From Adiantum capillus-veneris (lineage: Eukaryota > Streptophyta > Polypodiopsida > Polypodiales > Pteridaceae), in NCBI GenBank assembly GCA_014529385.2, contig CM043963.1, positions 81,726,912 through 81,790,911 of the forward strand: a stretch of DNA of 64,000 nucleotides, in the 5' to 3' direction. The notes beneath the pieces are model-generated. The model searched no databases and was not told the DNA's origin. It saw only the letters and a program-made list of their open reading frames with translations. This document shows positions 45,600 to 56,480 of the stretch, in pieces (the first letter of the stretch is position 1; the number at the start of each line of letters is the position of its first letter). A program made the position numbers and the translations under genes.

Positions 45600-45835
45600 T
45601 ATTCAATAAAGCGTACTCTCCTTAAAGGTAATCGTGGTGTTGTTTGCTCAGTGCCCCTTTGGAGCCCACATTTTTCAATTTTCACCCTGATAGAGTAGAT
45701 TGTGTCCACATTTTACCAGATGGTAGCACCTATGTTAGTTTCTTCAAGATCTATCTTGCAACAATGTGCAAGTGTCTTGCACTTTTGCAAGAACCTTCCT
45801 TATTCTCTTGCAAATAGGAGGAGGCATGCTTGACA
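45600..45835. other. B-specific sequence absent from CACTA A (right part)
   Basis: Continuation of 32736-33061 across the element C insertion. No recognised gene. Similarity to A resumes around GACAAAATTAGA at about 45833. Confidence 0.45.
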
Positions 45836-45840
45836 AAATT

Positions 45841-45843
<3 letters not shown>

Positions 45844-45889
<46 letters not shown>
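45844..45889. repeat. GA microsatellite in CACTA B
   Basis: About 22 GA units, at the position where A has a short interrupted GA tract near 7150. Confidence 0.95.
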
Positions 45890-45891
<2 letters not shown>

Positions 45892-46007
45892 TCAAAGAAA
45901 GTGACACGACAAAAACTTTTCATATAATAAAATATACAAAATATTTATAAATCATCTTCCAAAAGATCTCTACAAATAGCTTGATCTAAATTCAAACCCA
46001 TGGCTCT

Positions 46008-49000
46008 TTAATCAATAAAGAGAGAGATTGAGTAGTCATTTGTGGATCTACTGGCTTCATCATCCTTGAACTCATCATCTTCCATCTCATTATCGTCATC
46101 ATGGCAATCATCCTCGCAGTTGAGATTGGCGGCGTTGGGACTTGAATCATTGATCTCTCTGTCCCCTATCTCACTCTCATCCAAAGTAGTAGGTGGAAGA
46201 GTGTCGAAGACGGACTCCACTTTATTAGTGGCAAAAATGGTTCTTTCTCAAGGAGTTACGAGAACTACGAACCAAAGTTTTGGTTGATGGATTGATGGGA
46301 TATAGATGACATATAGAAAAGAAAAGAGAAATGAGTAACATTGATATTACGTTACAAGCAAATAAGGATAAAGAAGGTTTACACACCCCTGCTCACAATT
46401 GTGTGGCAAAACTAAGTTGTCATACCTCCCCGTATGATACACACTAGAGTCCACCATGTAACGCCCATTCTCATGTGATCTAGACACATGTGCAAACCAC
46501 TTGCACTCGAAGATAAAGGTATGAAAGGTTCTAAAGTTGACCTTTAGTATCCTTTCAATAATCACATAGTACTTAGCTTCATCACCATTTGTGTCAAAGT
46601 TGCCCATGACACCACAATCCATGGTGGTTCGACCCTCCTTAACTTGGCGTGTACGAAAGTGTCGCCCCTCCTTTGACCACATAGAGTTAAAGGAAATGCA
46701 CTATACAATAGAAAAAATTATACAATCAATTACAAAGTTAAAATCAAGGAAAATGGGTACTATATATTGATTCTATATATAAATGAGTATTGTATATACC
46801 TTTGGTACACAACCTCGCACATACTCCCAATCTTTGTTGGTGATGTCCTCTTTGCGTGCCTTTGCTTCCGTCATTCTCTCATGGATCCACTCTATATCAT
46901 TCAGATCAGGGAAACATGCAAGGTGTCGAGGAAATGGGGGTGCCCTCCTACCTCCATGAGCCTGCTTCCACGCTTCCATCTCTTGCAAAGGCCTTGCCTT
47001 TGCCATTGTCCACAATCCCACCTACTTGGTCTTAAACTCTGCATTGAGTATGTAAAAGTTGTTGATGACTCAGTGTAGATCCATATCCATGCTAAATAAT
47101 TTCCCCTTTCCACTTGGTATATGTAAAGTCATCCTTGCATCTTCCTCATCTGACCACATGTGAGGCACTAAGGGATCAGCTTGTGCCTAATACTTTGAAA
47201 TGTAAACAAATGCCTCTTGCACGATCCATCCTTCGGCCCTGCATGCCTCTGGCTAGACCCGTAGTTAAACAAATTCTTTGAGTCTTTAAAAACCTCTCTA
47301 GAAAGAACATCCATCATGCATGAACTACTCCACATATAGAGATCTCCTCAACCACATGAACCATGAGGTGGACTTGACTAAGAAGAACGGATAGAAGAAA
47401 TGCTTCCTCAATGGCACACATGGTTTCCATGGCAAGCGACTAATCAATAGGGATGTCATCTATTTTGATTTATTTGAAGCTCACAAACCTACAAGATAAC
47501 ACACAAAAGTACACTAATATATAGTGTATATATAAAATTTTACCTGAATAAAGATATGGCGTACCTCACTAACTCTCTGAGTTTGAAAATAGATTCCCTC
47601 ACTTTCTTGTCCTAGCAAACACAAATACGCACTGGAAAAATGAACTACAATGTCAAAAGATTAAAATACCATTTAGTCTTCTCTTAGTCTTGCACAAAAT
47701 TCAATAAATGAAAGGAGGGAGAGGATAGAGATGAAAGATAGAATTACTTGCAATATCTTGTGCCAATCATGGGTCCTCAACCCTACAATTAAATGCTTCC
47801 ACCCTTCTTTGCCTTTGTGAAATCTCCTTTTAGTGACCTCATGTACCTCGTGGGTGTGCGAATACATGCAATGGAACCCTTCACTCAACCTAGTACATAT
47901 TTGGTTAGGTTCCATGGGGCTTTAGGAAGAACAATCTTCCCATTTAGGGCTCGACGTGGAGTAGTAGAGGCATAGAGACATTTTAAGGCCCTCAAATCCT
48001 CCCTAGCCCCCAAAGAGTCCTTTTTGCCCATAATGTGGTCCCATAGTGTGTGAGCAACGTTCTTGAATATGTTCATGGGATCCAAAAGATGTTGTATTTT
48101 TAAGTCCTTCCAATATGGAAGCCTTAAAAATATGAAGTACCTTGACATACCTTTTGGTAGAGTAGATAGGGGTGGATCACTGTTGTAGTGCTCGTCCCAA
48201 ATGGTTGCCTAATCTGCCATTGTAAGCTTTAGAGGTGTCTTTCCATTTGTTGAATTTTATATTTGTTGTGACTTTGGAGCAAGAAATGATGGTTTTTTGG
48301 ATAGATTACCTTGTGTAAAACATCTAGTCGCTCTGTCACCAATGATGGCCCACATGTAGGACATGCATTATGACACGATGTGGACAACCCGGCACGCAAA
48401 TCATATTGTTAGAGAGGAAGCATCAAAATTTAAATGATATAGGGAGGGAGAAGAATGAACATAACATACCAAAAATCTCTTCAAGGCTAGGATAGTCGTG
48501 CATGGTTCACATAAGGATATCATAAATAAGGATATTACTCACAATGGCCTCTCTCCTCTCCTTTGGAAGTGAAGCATCTACAATGAGGATACCCTTCCAT
48601 GACTCCTTGATGAGGGGCTCAAGGTAGACCTCCATATTTTCCACTTTGGGCTTCCCTAGAACAAGCACAGAGAGAAGAATATTGCCCTTTTTGGTAGTCT
48701 CCCATGGTGGAATATTTTAGTTGATAATCACCACGGGCCAAGTGCTCCATGATGTAGACTTGGTGCCAAAGGGATTGACACCATCACTTGCCAACCGAAG
48801 CCTCAAGTGTCCGAGGCTTTAGCCAATGAGTCTCGATGTGCCTCCATGCAGGTGAATTGGTAGGGGCATGCATCATCCCATCATTTGAGCGGTGGTTGGC
48901 ATACCATGTGAGAAGCTCCACTATAGACAAGCTTTTAAGTATGTGATGAATTTAAAGGATAAGACAAAAATGCTTGAATACCTTGTGGGTTAGGTGATCC

Positions 49001-49736
49001 CGGCTCACATCGATCTTGTAGCATGCTTCCCTGCACAGGGGACATGATGTAGCAAGTGCATGTTCATTGCGGTATAGTACAGAATCATTGGTGTGAGCAT
49101 GGATGCACTCATACTCCATGCCAAGTGAATCTACATCTGCATTTCTCCAACCATTTTTTGCTTGCAAGTTGAGGACCTCCAATGATGCTTGGAGAACCAA
49201 GTATTGGGCACCATCCTCAAGAGGTGTTCAAACACTCGATAGCAACCTATCTTCTATTTCTTGTGCTCATTTAGCGTAAGGTCTACAATACTCCTAGCAC
49301 ATGCTGGCTTCATGTGCCAACAACTCATCCACCATGTCAAACATGTGCTCGTCATCAAATTTGAAGTGCCCCTGAGATGTGTGTGGAGGAGCTGTCAAAG
49401 TGGAGCTAGTGTCAGAATCACCTCTTGCCATGCCTTCCCTCAGTAGCTCTTGTCATTGCCTTTCAGCCTTGCATGCCTCCCTACCACCACCAAACACAAA
49501 CCAATGGGGGGCATCCTCAAGCGATGGGGGACTGCACTTCCATCCACTCGAGCGCTTTTTTGAGATCTCCAAAGCCCTTCATTCTCTAGATGCTCCAACG
49601 CAATGTGCTTGAAGCAAGGGATTGCCCTTTTACACTTGGCATAAGGACAAGGTAGTTTTTCCTTCAACCATCGATCGTGCTCAGGGACCGTTTGGGGGAC
49701 CATAATCATCCCAATCGTCCTGCATACAAAAATCAA
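46008..49736 (-). pseudogene. CACTA B transposase (TNP2)
   Basis: Minus strand, same order as element A. A transposase-associated domain (DRWLKEKLPCPYAKCKR, 49.74-49.45 kb) comes first, then a YECIHAHTNDSVLYRNE ... CPLC segment (about 49.14-49.0 kb). TNP2 core pieces follow with WKDLKIQHLLDPMNIFKNVAHTLWDHI (48.15-47.89 kb) and HDWHKILQ (about 47.78 kb). DUF4218 pieces lie at 47.36-46.8 kb, DUF4216 (RTTMDCGVMGNFDT, RILKVNFRTFHTFIFECKWF) at 46.68-46.36 kb and an acidic tail at 46.22-46.01 kb. Unlike A, it is uninterrupted between DUF4218 halves. Open frames are short and several stops are visible, though intron positions are not resolved, so it is probably inactive. Confidence 0.85.
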
Positions 49737-49830
49737 TTAAAATCACATGTGCTCTAAAAAATGAACAATTAATAGATTATGTATTAGCTAAATTTTCAAT
49801 AGGAAAAATGAGAGAAGTGATTAAAGAAAT

Positions 49831-50626
49831 TGTTAGCAGGTCGCCGCGACGAACATCTCCAGCATAGCTTTTTGATGCTAACATAATGTCGATACTCAGG
49901 GAAGTGACTCGAATGGGGCACAAAGACTCTTTGCAATTGTCAATCTCAATAAGTGAACTTTAACAAGCAAACACAACAACTATACAAGCAAACCAACACT
50001 CAATGATTAGAGAAATCTGCTTATGTCCTTTCTCACAGCTCTAGGTCATCATGCCATTTCGGCACTCGAACATACTCGAAATGCAAGGAAACTTTAGAAG
50101 GAGGTCTAGGACACGTAGGGGCAGTATCCTACCAAGTCTGGCCGCAATCCAACAAGGTACCAAAATCAAGATCCATTATGAAAAAGGTCCTAAAAACTAC
50201 AACAAAACTATCTAGAAATGTCGCCCTATGGTCTAAGAACACTCTCCAAAACGACTAAAAACAATGATTCAAGCACTCAAATCTGAAGATTAAGCAAAGA
50301 GAGAGGAACACAATGCACATTTTGGAATTGAAAATTGATTACCCAATCATTAGTTGAGTTGATTACAAGTTGGAGTAGAATCGTAGTTTGAGCGTACGTA
50401 CAGTAGAGCTCTTTTCTTCTCTAAAAATAAAGCCTTCTTTCACATTAAAGTTATTGACCTTTATACCTAGGCCATTCTAAATGGCCAGTGGCCGGCTCAC
50501 ATGGAGCTTTCAAAATATCATGACAACATTACAACTCAGGGAATTGATCCACTACTCTAGAACCAAGATTTACACAGGGTATTACTACACTAGCTCGGAA
50601 AACTAATAGAGGACAAATGTGGTGTC
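49831..50626 (-). repeat. F 3' LTR, larger part
   Basis: From the CACTA B junction (TGTTAGCAGGTCGCCGCG on the plus strand) to the GTGTC duplication at 50622-50626. The remaining 49 bp of the LTR (56613-56661) lie on the other side of element E. Confidence 0.7.
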
Positions 50627-50752
50627 TGTAGGGATTTAATATTTACGTAATTACGTCAAATTTTGTGTGATCACAAGGTCTTATTGACACATTTACATGA
50701 TTACACTAAACATAATCACACAAAACCCGATTAAGGGCGACCTGCAAACCCA

Positions 50753-50890
50753 CTAAATTCCCGTCGGGCTTTTTTGTATTCCCGGCGGGCCCGTCGGGGT
50801 TTATCATTTTCCCTGCGGGCCCGCCGGGAATACTGAAAAGCCCGGCAGACTCGCAGAATTATATATACGCGGGCCCGATCGGGCCCGTTG
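50753..50890. repeat. E left GC-rich subterminal arm
   Basis: Alternating CCCGTCGGGC, CCCGGCGGGCCCGTCGGG, CCTGCGGGCCCGCCGGG and CGGGCCCGATCGGGCCCG words separated by T-rich spacers. It is strongly self-complementary. Confidence 0.8.
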
Positions 50891-50917
50891 TGTGTTATTT
50901 CGTCTTGCTTTCATCTT

Positions 50918-50920
<3 letters not shown>

Positions 50921-51001
<81 letters not shown>
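50921..51001. repeat. Long GA microsatellite in E
   Basis: About 40 uninterrupted GA units. The Ser/Leu open frame on the minus strand here is an artefact of the repeat. Confidence 0.97.
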
Positions 51002-51004
<3 letters not shown>

Positions 51005-51324
51005 GGTCGACCACTTTTGCAGGTACGTCGAGAGGAGAGAGGGGGTCAAGTGGGAGCGTGCTCTACGCCGCAGTGCGTGGCAGTAGCAAAGTACCTGACT
51101 ACAAGATCCGGGTATGTGTTGTGTGTGTGTGTATGCCTTGTGTGGTAACATGCCTTCTGTTGTATTGCATGGCAGTAATAAGGTACCTTACCACACAATG
51201 GGAGTGTGTGTGTGTGTGTAAGTTGTTCTACGGAACAGTGCTTATCACGGGGGCATCACCTCGGTGATAGGGGAAAGATGGTGTGCTTGTGGTAAGTATT
51301 GGCTTACTGTCTGGGTACTACGTT

Positions 51325-51620
51325 GATAACGCGGAAAATTTAGTATCCTTATGGTAACTCAACTTCCCTTTCCCTTTCCCAAAAAACATATGGGCATCGG
51401 TCGGTAACACGTCTATATGATGTTCGTATGCAAGCCATTGTTTTTCCTTAGATTCAGGCGACACTCGATCGGTAACACGGCTTGTTAGAAGCATTTGTTT
51501 TTGCATAAATGTGGCGTTCAGGTCGTTAACCCGGCCATACTAACGTCATAAAATTTGTATGTGCATGTGCAGTTAATTTTTTAAGTATTAAGTATATGAA
51601 ATACTTGGTCGGTAACTCGG
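51325..51620. repeat. Spaced GGTCGGTAACACGG motif in E
   Basis: The word, or a near copy, occurs at about 51325 (GATAACGCGG), 51399 (GGTCGGTAACACG), 51466 (CGATCGGTAACACGG), 51521 (GGTCGTTAACCCGG) and 51607 (GGTCGGTAACTCGG). Spacing is 55-85 bp in otherwise AT-rich DNA, about 0.8-1.1 kb upstream of the kinase-like gene. It could be a protein-binding array; this is an inference. Confidence 0.65.
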
Positions 51621-51714
51621 TTGTGAAGAGTATTTCATATACAAAATGTATGAATTGTTTGATTCTGTTGTTTTTTACTGTCCATTTGAAATTATATACT
51701 AGCTAATCATAATC

Positions 51715-52025
51715 AAAAGAATACTTTATTCATCAATCATCGCTATTTTAAATGTTCCATTTATATAAGTTATATGTAAAAAAGTATTTGCACACAAATT
51801 GCATGTTTAATATTCTTTTTTAATTTTTTTAAAGGACTCTCAAGCATTATCGCTAATTTTTATGCTTCATTTACATAAATTCTCTGTAAAATATCTAAAT
51901 ACACACAATTTGCATGTTAAATATTATTTTGTATCTTTTTAAAGAGCATCAATTATCATCGCTTTTTGACTTCTACATTTACATAAATTCTATGTAAAAA
52001 AGTGTGTGAACACATCTTGCTAGTC
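51715..52025. repeat. Degenerate triplicate of about 110-120 bp in E
   Basis: CATCGCT/TATCGCT, then ACATAAATTCT-x-TGTAAAA, then ACACA...TTGCATG words recur three times in 51735-52020. It is AT-rich and not coding. Confidence 0.6.
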
Positions 52026-52392
52026 CAATTTGTATACTTCCAATGTTTTAGATGTTTTTGAAGTTTTTAAGTCGGTGTGTGTTTTGTTTGAATTAGTATG
52101 TGCGCACAAAGAAAAATATAAGTTAAAAATTCAATATATGTTGAAATGTGCCAGTATTGTTTGATTTGAATTAAGTTCTTGTAAACCACTTGTTTAAATT
52201 GCATTTTACACGTGTAACGGATTGCAATTTTAAGTGAAGATTATTTTCAATTTTTATCAATATTTCCTTGCACATTTGTTAAAGTCTTTAAGTGGTGGTT
52301 AAGATTTACCTGAGATAGTGTGAGAGTGTTAGTGTCATTTGCAACCATGAATTTTTATTTGATATGTTGTTTTTTAATTGTCCAGTGCAAGT

Positions 52393-53910
52393 ATGACGCC
52401 AGATCAAAAGAAATGTATTATGCGTGCCATTCGTAAAGAATGTATTTTGGCAATATCATCATGTGTAGCTAATCGCATACAACAGATTAGTGAAAGTGAT
52501 GTCTACATCAAAGACATCACTAGCGCTTTATGGGAGAACACAGAGCGCAGGTTGTGACTTGAAGGCCAATACGAGTTGTTGCTTCCAGCAGGGATACGAG
52601 AATTTGACCCCCACCACAAGGTCAGGACAATGTTGGGCAATATGAAAGTATGTTGCAGAGACTTTAAGGAAGATATCCCACCTGCCTACGACATGTCAAA
52701 ATTAGAGCTCTGGGATAAATTGTGGGAAGAACAGAAGGTAAAGATGAAGCGTGTGAAAGCGTAGGACCAAGCAGCCTTACCCAAGAGATTGAAGATGGGC
52801 CAAGATGCGCAAGTAGCTTTGGGAGGTCGATCCGATGCCAGCGGCACCGACACAATCATGCGCACTGCTTTGAATGCAAAGTGCACTCATCTTGTCGGCA
52901 TCCCGCACGAAGCCTTGGTAGAAGGTATGAGGATTGGAGCAGACTCCTTCGGTGTGCACATTGTACACCATCAAAGGCATCTCATTTTTTCCATACCACA
53001 TTACATATGTGGGAAAATGTTACAAGGGAGGGAGTGAGGCAAAATTTGACAGCTTTTAGAAAGAGCAAGGAATGCAAACGCTTCACCCTCCATTGTAGGG
53101 TGCATTGGGTTTACTACAGAAGCTCCTTGGATCACGATATTCCCATACTACAATGGGGGTACCGTGGGCAACATGATATGTCGCTTACCGTTCGCTCACG
53201 GATTGTTCAGACGACACATGCATAGGCTACAACACGGCTGGAGGTCATTGCCTGTAGCAAATCTTCATGTAAGCGAGATAGACACGGTGCGGATCAAAGC
53301 GGTGATCCAATAGATGCTAGCCATTTGTCATGCCTTAATCGACGGTGTTGTGGCTACCCACTCAATCGGTATAGTGCACAGTGACCTGCACCCGTTCAAC
53401 ATAATGTTGGACTTTACTCGCATCAATAAACCCCGCGTCGGCATCATTGAATGGGGTATGATGTTGAGAACACCAACTAAGCGTGGAGCAAATAATTATA
53501 TGCATCCAACCGCAGAGCCGAAAGAAGCAGTTTTGAATGCACAAAGAGCAGGGAATGCCCAGATGGCTAAGCGACCGTGGATTGCTCCCAAACTATATGA
53601 TCCACGGTGCACAAATGCATACACAAAAGAGAGCGACAGTTATGCATTGGGCTACCTACTCGACATGCTGGCAGATTTTTGGAGTGCAGCTAGAAAATTT
53701 TATTTTTTAGAAGAAGTTTTTCACCACCCGGATGAAGATGTTATGAGAGCTATTCGAATTAAAGTAGGTTGTTGGATGAAGTTAAAAGAGAGGGACCAAA
53801 GAAGGAATGCTTCTGACGTGTTGATATTTTTCAAAGAACATTTAAAGACAAACCCTAACCCTGTCCAACGTCCACTTGTTGAACTTGCATCATCATTTTA
53901 TCCGATTTAA
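52393..53910 (+). pseudogene. Protein-kinase-like gene carried by element E
   Basis: A single frame of 505 codons from ATG 52393 to TAA 53908, interrupted by TGA 52555, TAG 52762, TGA 53035, TGA 53047 and TAG 53311, with no frameshift. Residues 1-150 are unrecognised. The kinase fold follows: glycine-loop-like RIGADSFG (about 181-188), a Lys at 208 in YICGKML (ATP-binding Lys position), a helix-C-like LLERA, hinge-like PYYNGG, and catalytic loop IVHSDLHPFN with Asp 331 and Asn 336. At the magnesium DFG site the sequence is IIEWG (Glu 353 for Asp, Trp for Phe), and the APE site reads APK. DSYALGYLLDML matches helix F. Ser/Thr/Tyr kinase architecture is clear. The altered DFG suggests a pseudokinase or decay. 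The gene has no introns and sits 280 bp before the RING gene on the same strand. Confidence 0.8.
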
Positions 53911-54189
53911 ACATTTCTATGATATACATATGTCTTGTCCGGGGTATTCTTTTTTTTTATTGAAGTGTATTATCTGGTTTGAAGTGGTTCACCTAATTGA
54001 TTCAATTATCTTTAGTCATTTCAAATTTGTCATTTAACTATCAGTATTTCAAATTTTCCTTGTGGTTCAATTAGTCACATTTGTTGTGGTTTGATTTAGT
54101 GGATTCCGCGCAGTGTCCCAATGAGTGAGAATATATTTACCAATGATATTGAACATTTTTCTATATGTTGACTGCAGCTTTAAGAGAAA

Positions 54190-55200
54190 ATGGCCGATAA
54201 AGAACAAGATATTGGCACCCAATCACTGCTTGATGATCAACAATAGGCGGCTGTTAATGCATTTCACCGCATAAAGTCTTTGGCACACGGCGTGTCGGCA
54301 CAACAAGCAACGTGTACTGCTCGCCGACTCTCAAAGTGGGCAAATCCAAACCATATGCAACGGAAAGAGATCAATAAAGAAGTGACAAAGGACATGATCA
54401 AGACAATATTTCCATGTGAGGACGCAGGGATCAAGAAAGGAAGGTGGAAGGTTTCGAAGTGCAACCATGATGCAATCAAAGAAAACGCTGAGAGGATTTA
54501 TTTGGAGGTTTATGGACATCCCTTGCACAATGCAGATTGTGCACTATATTTTGCAAAAATGTTATATCTTCACTTTGTGCAACACCCATGCAACAGCGAC
54601 CAGTAGACTTCTCGTCAAAGGAGACAATTGTTGCCACTCATGATTTAAGGGAGAGTTGTGTCACTTTCACCCGAAATGATCTGGCATTGATAGTGGAAGG
54701 CACCAACCTACAGTTAGAAAGAGAGAAGGATATTTACACGACACAGTTGGCAGAGAAAGACACCCCAACCCTCACAAGTCCGGATGGAGAAAAGCATTCA
54801 CCACTTAAGTTAGGACGTTCAAAATCTGACACAGCGAGTGAATTCAACACCTGTACAAGGGACACACATCAGCCACCTTGTCATGCATCCGGAGTTGGTC
54901 CCCTTGTCTACTTCAGATGCATCCTCATCTACCCAATGTCCAGTTTGCTACAAGAATTTTGATGGATGGAGTGGATATTATACATTGACATGTGGTCATT
55001 ATTATCATTTAGTTTGTCTTATTCGTTTAATGCAAAATAGTAGTCGATACGCAATCTGTTCACAAGATATTCCACAAGGAATATATATTATGTTTGGCAT
55101 GGAAAACGAATATAAATTCAAGCAAGCACACCCAAATATCCCTAGCACAATTAGAAATCTGTTTGATGAGCAAGATGTTGCTTCAGGGCAACACAATTGA
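54190..55200 (+). pseudogene. RING-finger gene carried by element E
   Basis: An ATG at 54190 opens a frame with a TAG at 54244. It continues through a basic segment (RRLSKWANPNHMQRKEINKEV, then FPCEDAG) to 54606. Coding character then passes to the next frame (about 54590-54835: a Glu/Lys-rich, probably coiled stretch, LQLEREKDIYTTQLAEKD) and returns to the first frame for a C-terminal RING domain (CPVCYKNFDGW, TCGHYYHLVC, then AICSQDIPQGIY) ending at TGA 55198. The second CxxC pair is incomplete (AICSQD), so zinc site two may be damaged. RING proteins are usually E3 ubiquitin ligases. Two compensating frameshifts or an unseen intron explain the middle. It follows the kinase-like gene and precedes the convergent hAT fragment, all inside E. 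Confidence 0.65.
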
Positions 55201-55334
55201 GGTTGACAAACTATGTACTATCGCGAATATGAAGCATTGTAATTACTCAAAATACATTTGAATGCAAGGTCTTTTACAATGGTTTTTGACATTTACTCGT
55301 TATACTCTCAAGCTATATTGAATCAGTTGATTTG

Positions 55335-55920
55335 TTATCTAGTTCTAAGTTCTGAGTGTTGTGGTTCTCCTTGTAACTCAAGCTTCACATCTATTATCAC
55401 ATTCTCTTCTATTTCGTCTACAGTGCATTGAGATACACCAACATTGAACTCTTCTTCATCTTCGTTTTGACAATCATACAACCAGGTTGGCATTTCCTCC
55501 TTGTAGCCAGCACTTTCGATGTGATTCAATATCTTTTTGTTGCAAAACATATACACTAATTTTTCTGCTCTGTCTGCTAATAGTCTCTTGCGAATAGTGT
55601 TGTGAACATACTTGTACATACTCCAGTTTCTCTTTGAACTTGAGTTTGTTGCACATTGTGCGAGTACTTTCATTGCAAGGGGACGTAAGGTAGAGTAATG
55701 CTCTCCACCATTCATCATCCACCACTTCCATGCAGGTTGATCTTTTGCCATTACCTATACAAAATCATTCGCAAAAGGACCTTCTTTTAATCTAAATGCA
55801 CTCATTTCTTTGATGCAATCAATTCGGTCTTGAACATTGGAGTAGAATGTGTTGACCACGTGATAGAAATTGCTTACCACCTCTGTATTGGACATCAAAT
55901 CTAAATTCCAATACTCTTTA
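55335..55920 (-). pseudogene. hAT transposase C-terminal fragment
   Basis: Minus strand. From about 55920 it reads EYWNLDLMSNTEVVSNFYHVVN and IKEMSAFRLKEGPF, then a TAG (55755-55757). It continues AWKWWMMNGGEHYSTLRPLAMKVLAQ with SSSKRNWSMYKYVHNTIRKRL and AEKLVYMFCNKK. The W-W...G...L...A...L...SSS-x-RNWS order is the hAT dimerisation domain. The catalytic RNase-H-like core, BED finger and N-terminus are missing; upstream DNA is replaced by a short tandem repeat (55926-56041). The remnant could have been the mobility gene of E. No catalytic residues can be seen. Confidence 0.85.
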
Positions 55921-55925
55921 TATGC

Positions 55926-56041
55926 CCGGTACACTAGTATAGGACATCCGGTACACTACTATAGGACATCCGGTACACTAGTATAGGATATTTTGCTTTA
56001 AGGATCTTTTTATGCCCGGTACACTAGTATAGGACATCCGA
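55926..56041. repeat. CCGGTACACTAGTATAGGACAT repeat (22-bp word, four copies)
   Basis: The word CCGGTACACTAGTATAGGA recurs at about 55926, 55949, 55971 and 56016. The first three copies abut; the fourth is separated by T-rich sequence, and TTTATGCCCGGT precedes the first and the last. It breaks the hAT frame at its 5' end. Confidence 0.85.
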
Positions 56042-56379
56042 CCCTTGACTATCGAGTTGTCATTTACATATGCTCATCTTCTAAAACCAATTACAGCACT
56101 CATTTGGACCAATGGCTTCTTCGCAATGAGCATGATTCTCCAAGTTTTCATTTGTTTTGTTTCGTACCTTTATGTCGGTAAACGAATTAAAAAAAATTAG
56201 AAGTGGTTACCGAATTAAGAATCACGTTCGGCCCAAAAAAAGGACCTGTGACTCTGTAACCTTAGGTCAATTCACAAGGAGATGACTATACCACGGCACT
56301 CAGATACACTCCCCAAGGATTTGCCTAGCTAAAATATCATGGTTAGCACACTATTTACTATATATAGTTACTCCCACCG

Positions 56380-56480
56380 GGCTTTTTCGTTTTCCTAGTG
56401 GGCCCACCAGGCTATTGCATATACCCGGTGGGCCCGTTGGAAAAATGAAAAAGCCCGGCGGGCCCCGCAAGGAAAAATAG
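56380..56480. repeat. E right GC-rich subterminal arm
   Basis: CCCACCGGGC, GTGGGCCCACCAGGC, CCCGGTGGGCCCG and GCCCGGCGGGCCCCG words, matching the left arm in composition and spacing. Confidence 0.75.

Larger units (their letters stand above)
32424..49830 (-). mobile_element. CACTA transposon B, same family as A, broken by nested insertions
   Basis: Begins CACTATAAAAATCTC at 32424, close to the left end of A, and continues with the same subterminal CGCG/TTATCGC words. Its sequence runs 32424-33066, is interrupted by chromovirus C (33067-45594), resumes 45600-49830 with the full TNP2 gene, and is cut again at 49831 by retrotransposon F, which leaves the window. The right end and target duplication are therefore not visible. 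Between 32736 and 45835 (insert removed) B has about 560 bp that A lacks. Confidence 0.85.

Noticed and set aside
50804-51267. Open frames over the GA tract at the left of element E
   Set aside because: Repeat-derived; no start context or motif.
52393-53910. Alternative genetic code or recoding to explain the five stops
   Set aside because: Both TGA and TAG are involved, TAA is also lost elsewhere, and neighbouring elements show the same decay; nuclear plant genes use the standard code.
52393-55200. Kinase-like and RING genes as host genes that E merely landed beside
   Set aside because: Both lie well inside the E termini and the flanking GTGTC duplications, and F LTR sequence continues on both sides.
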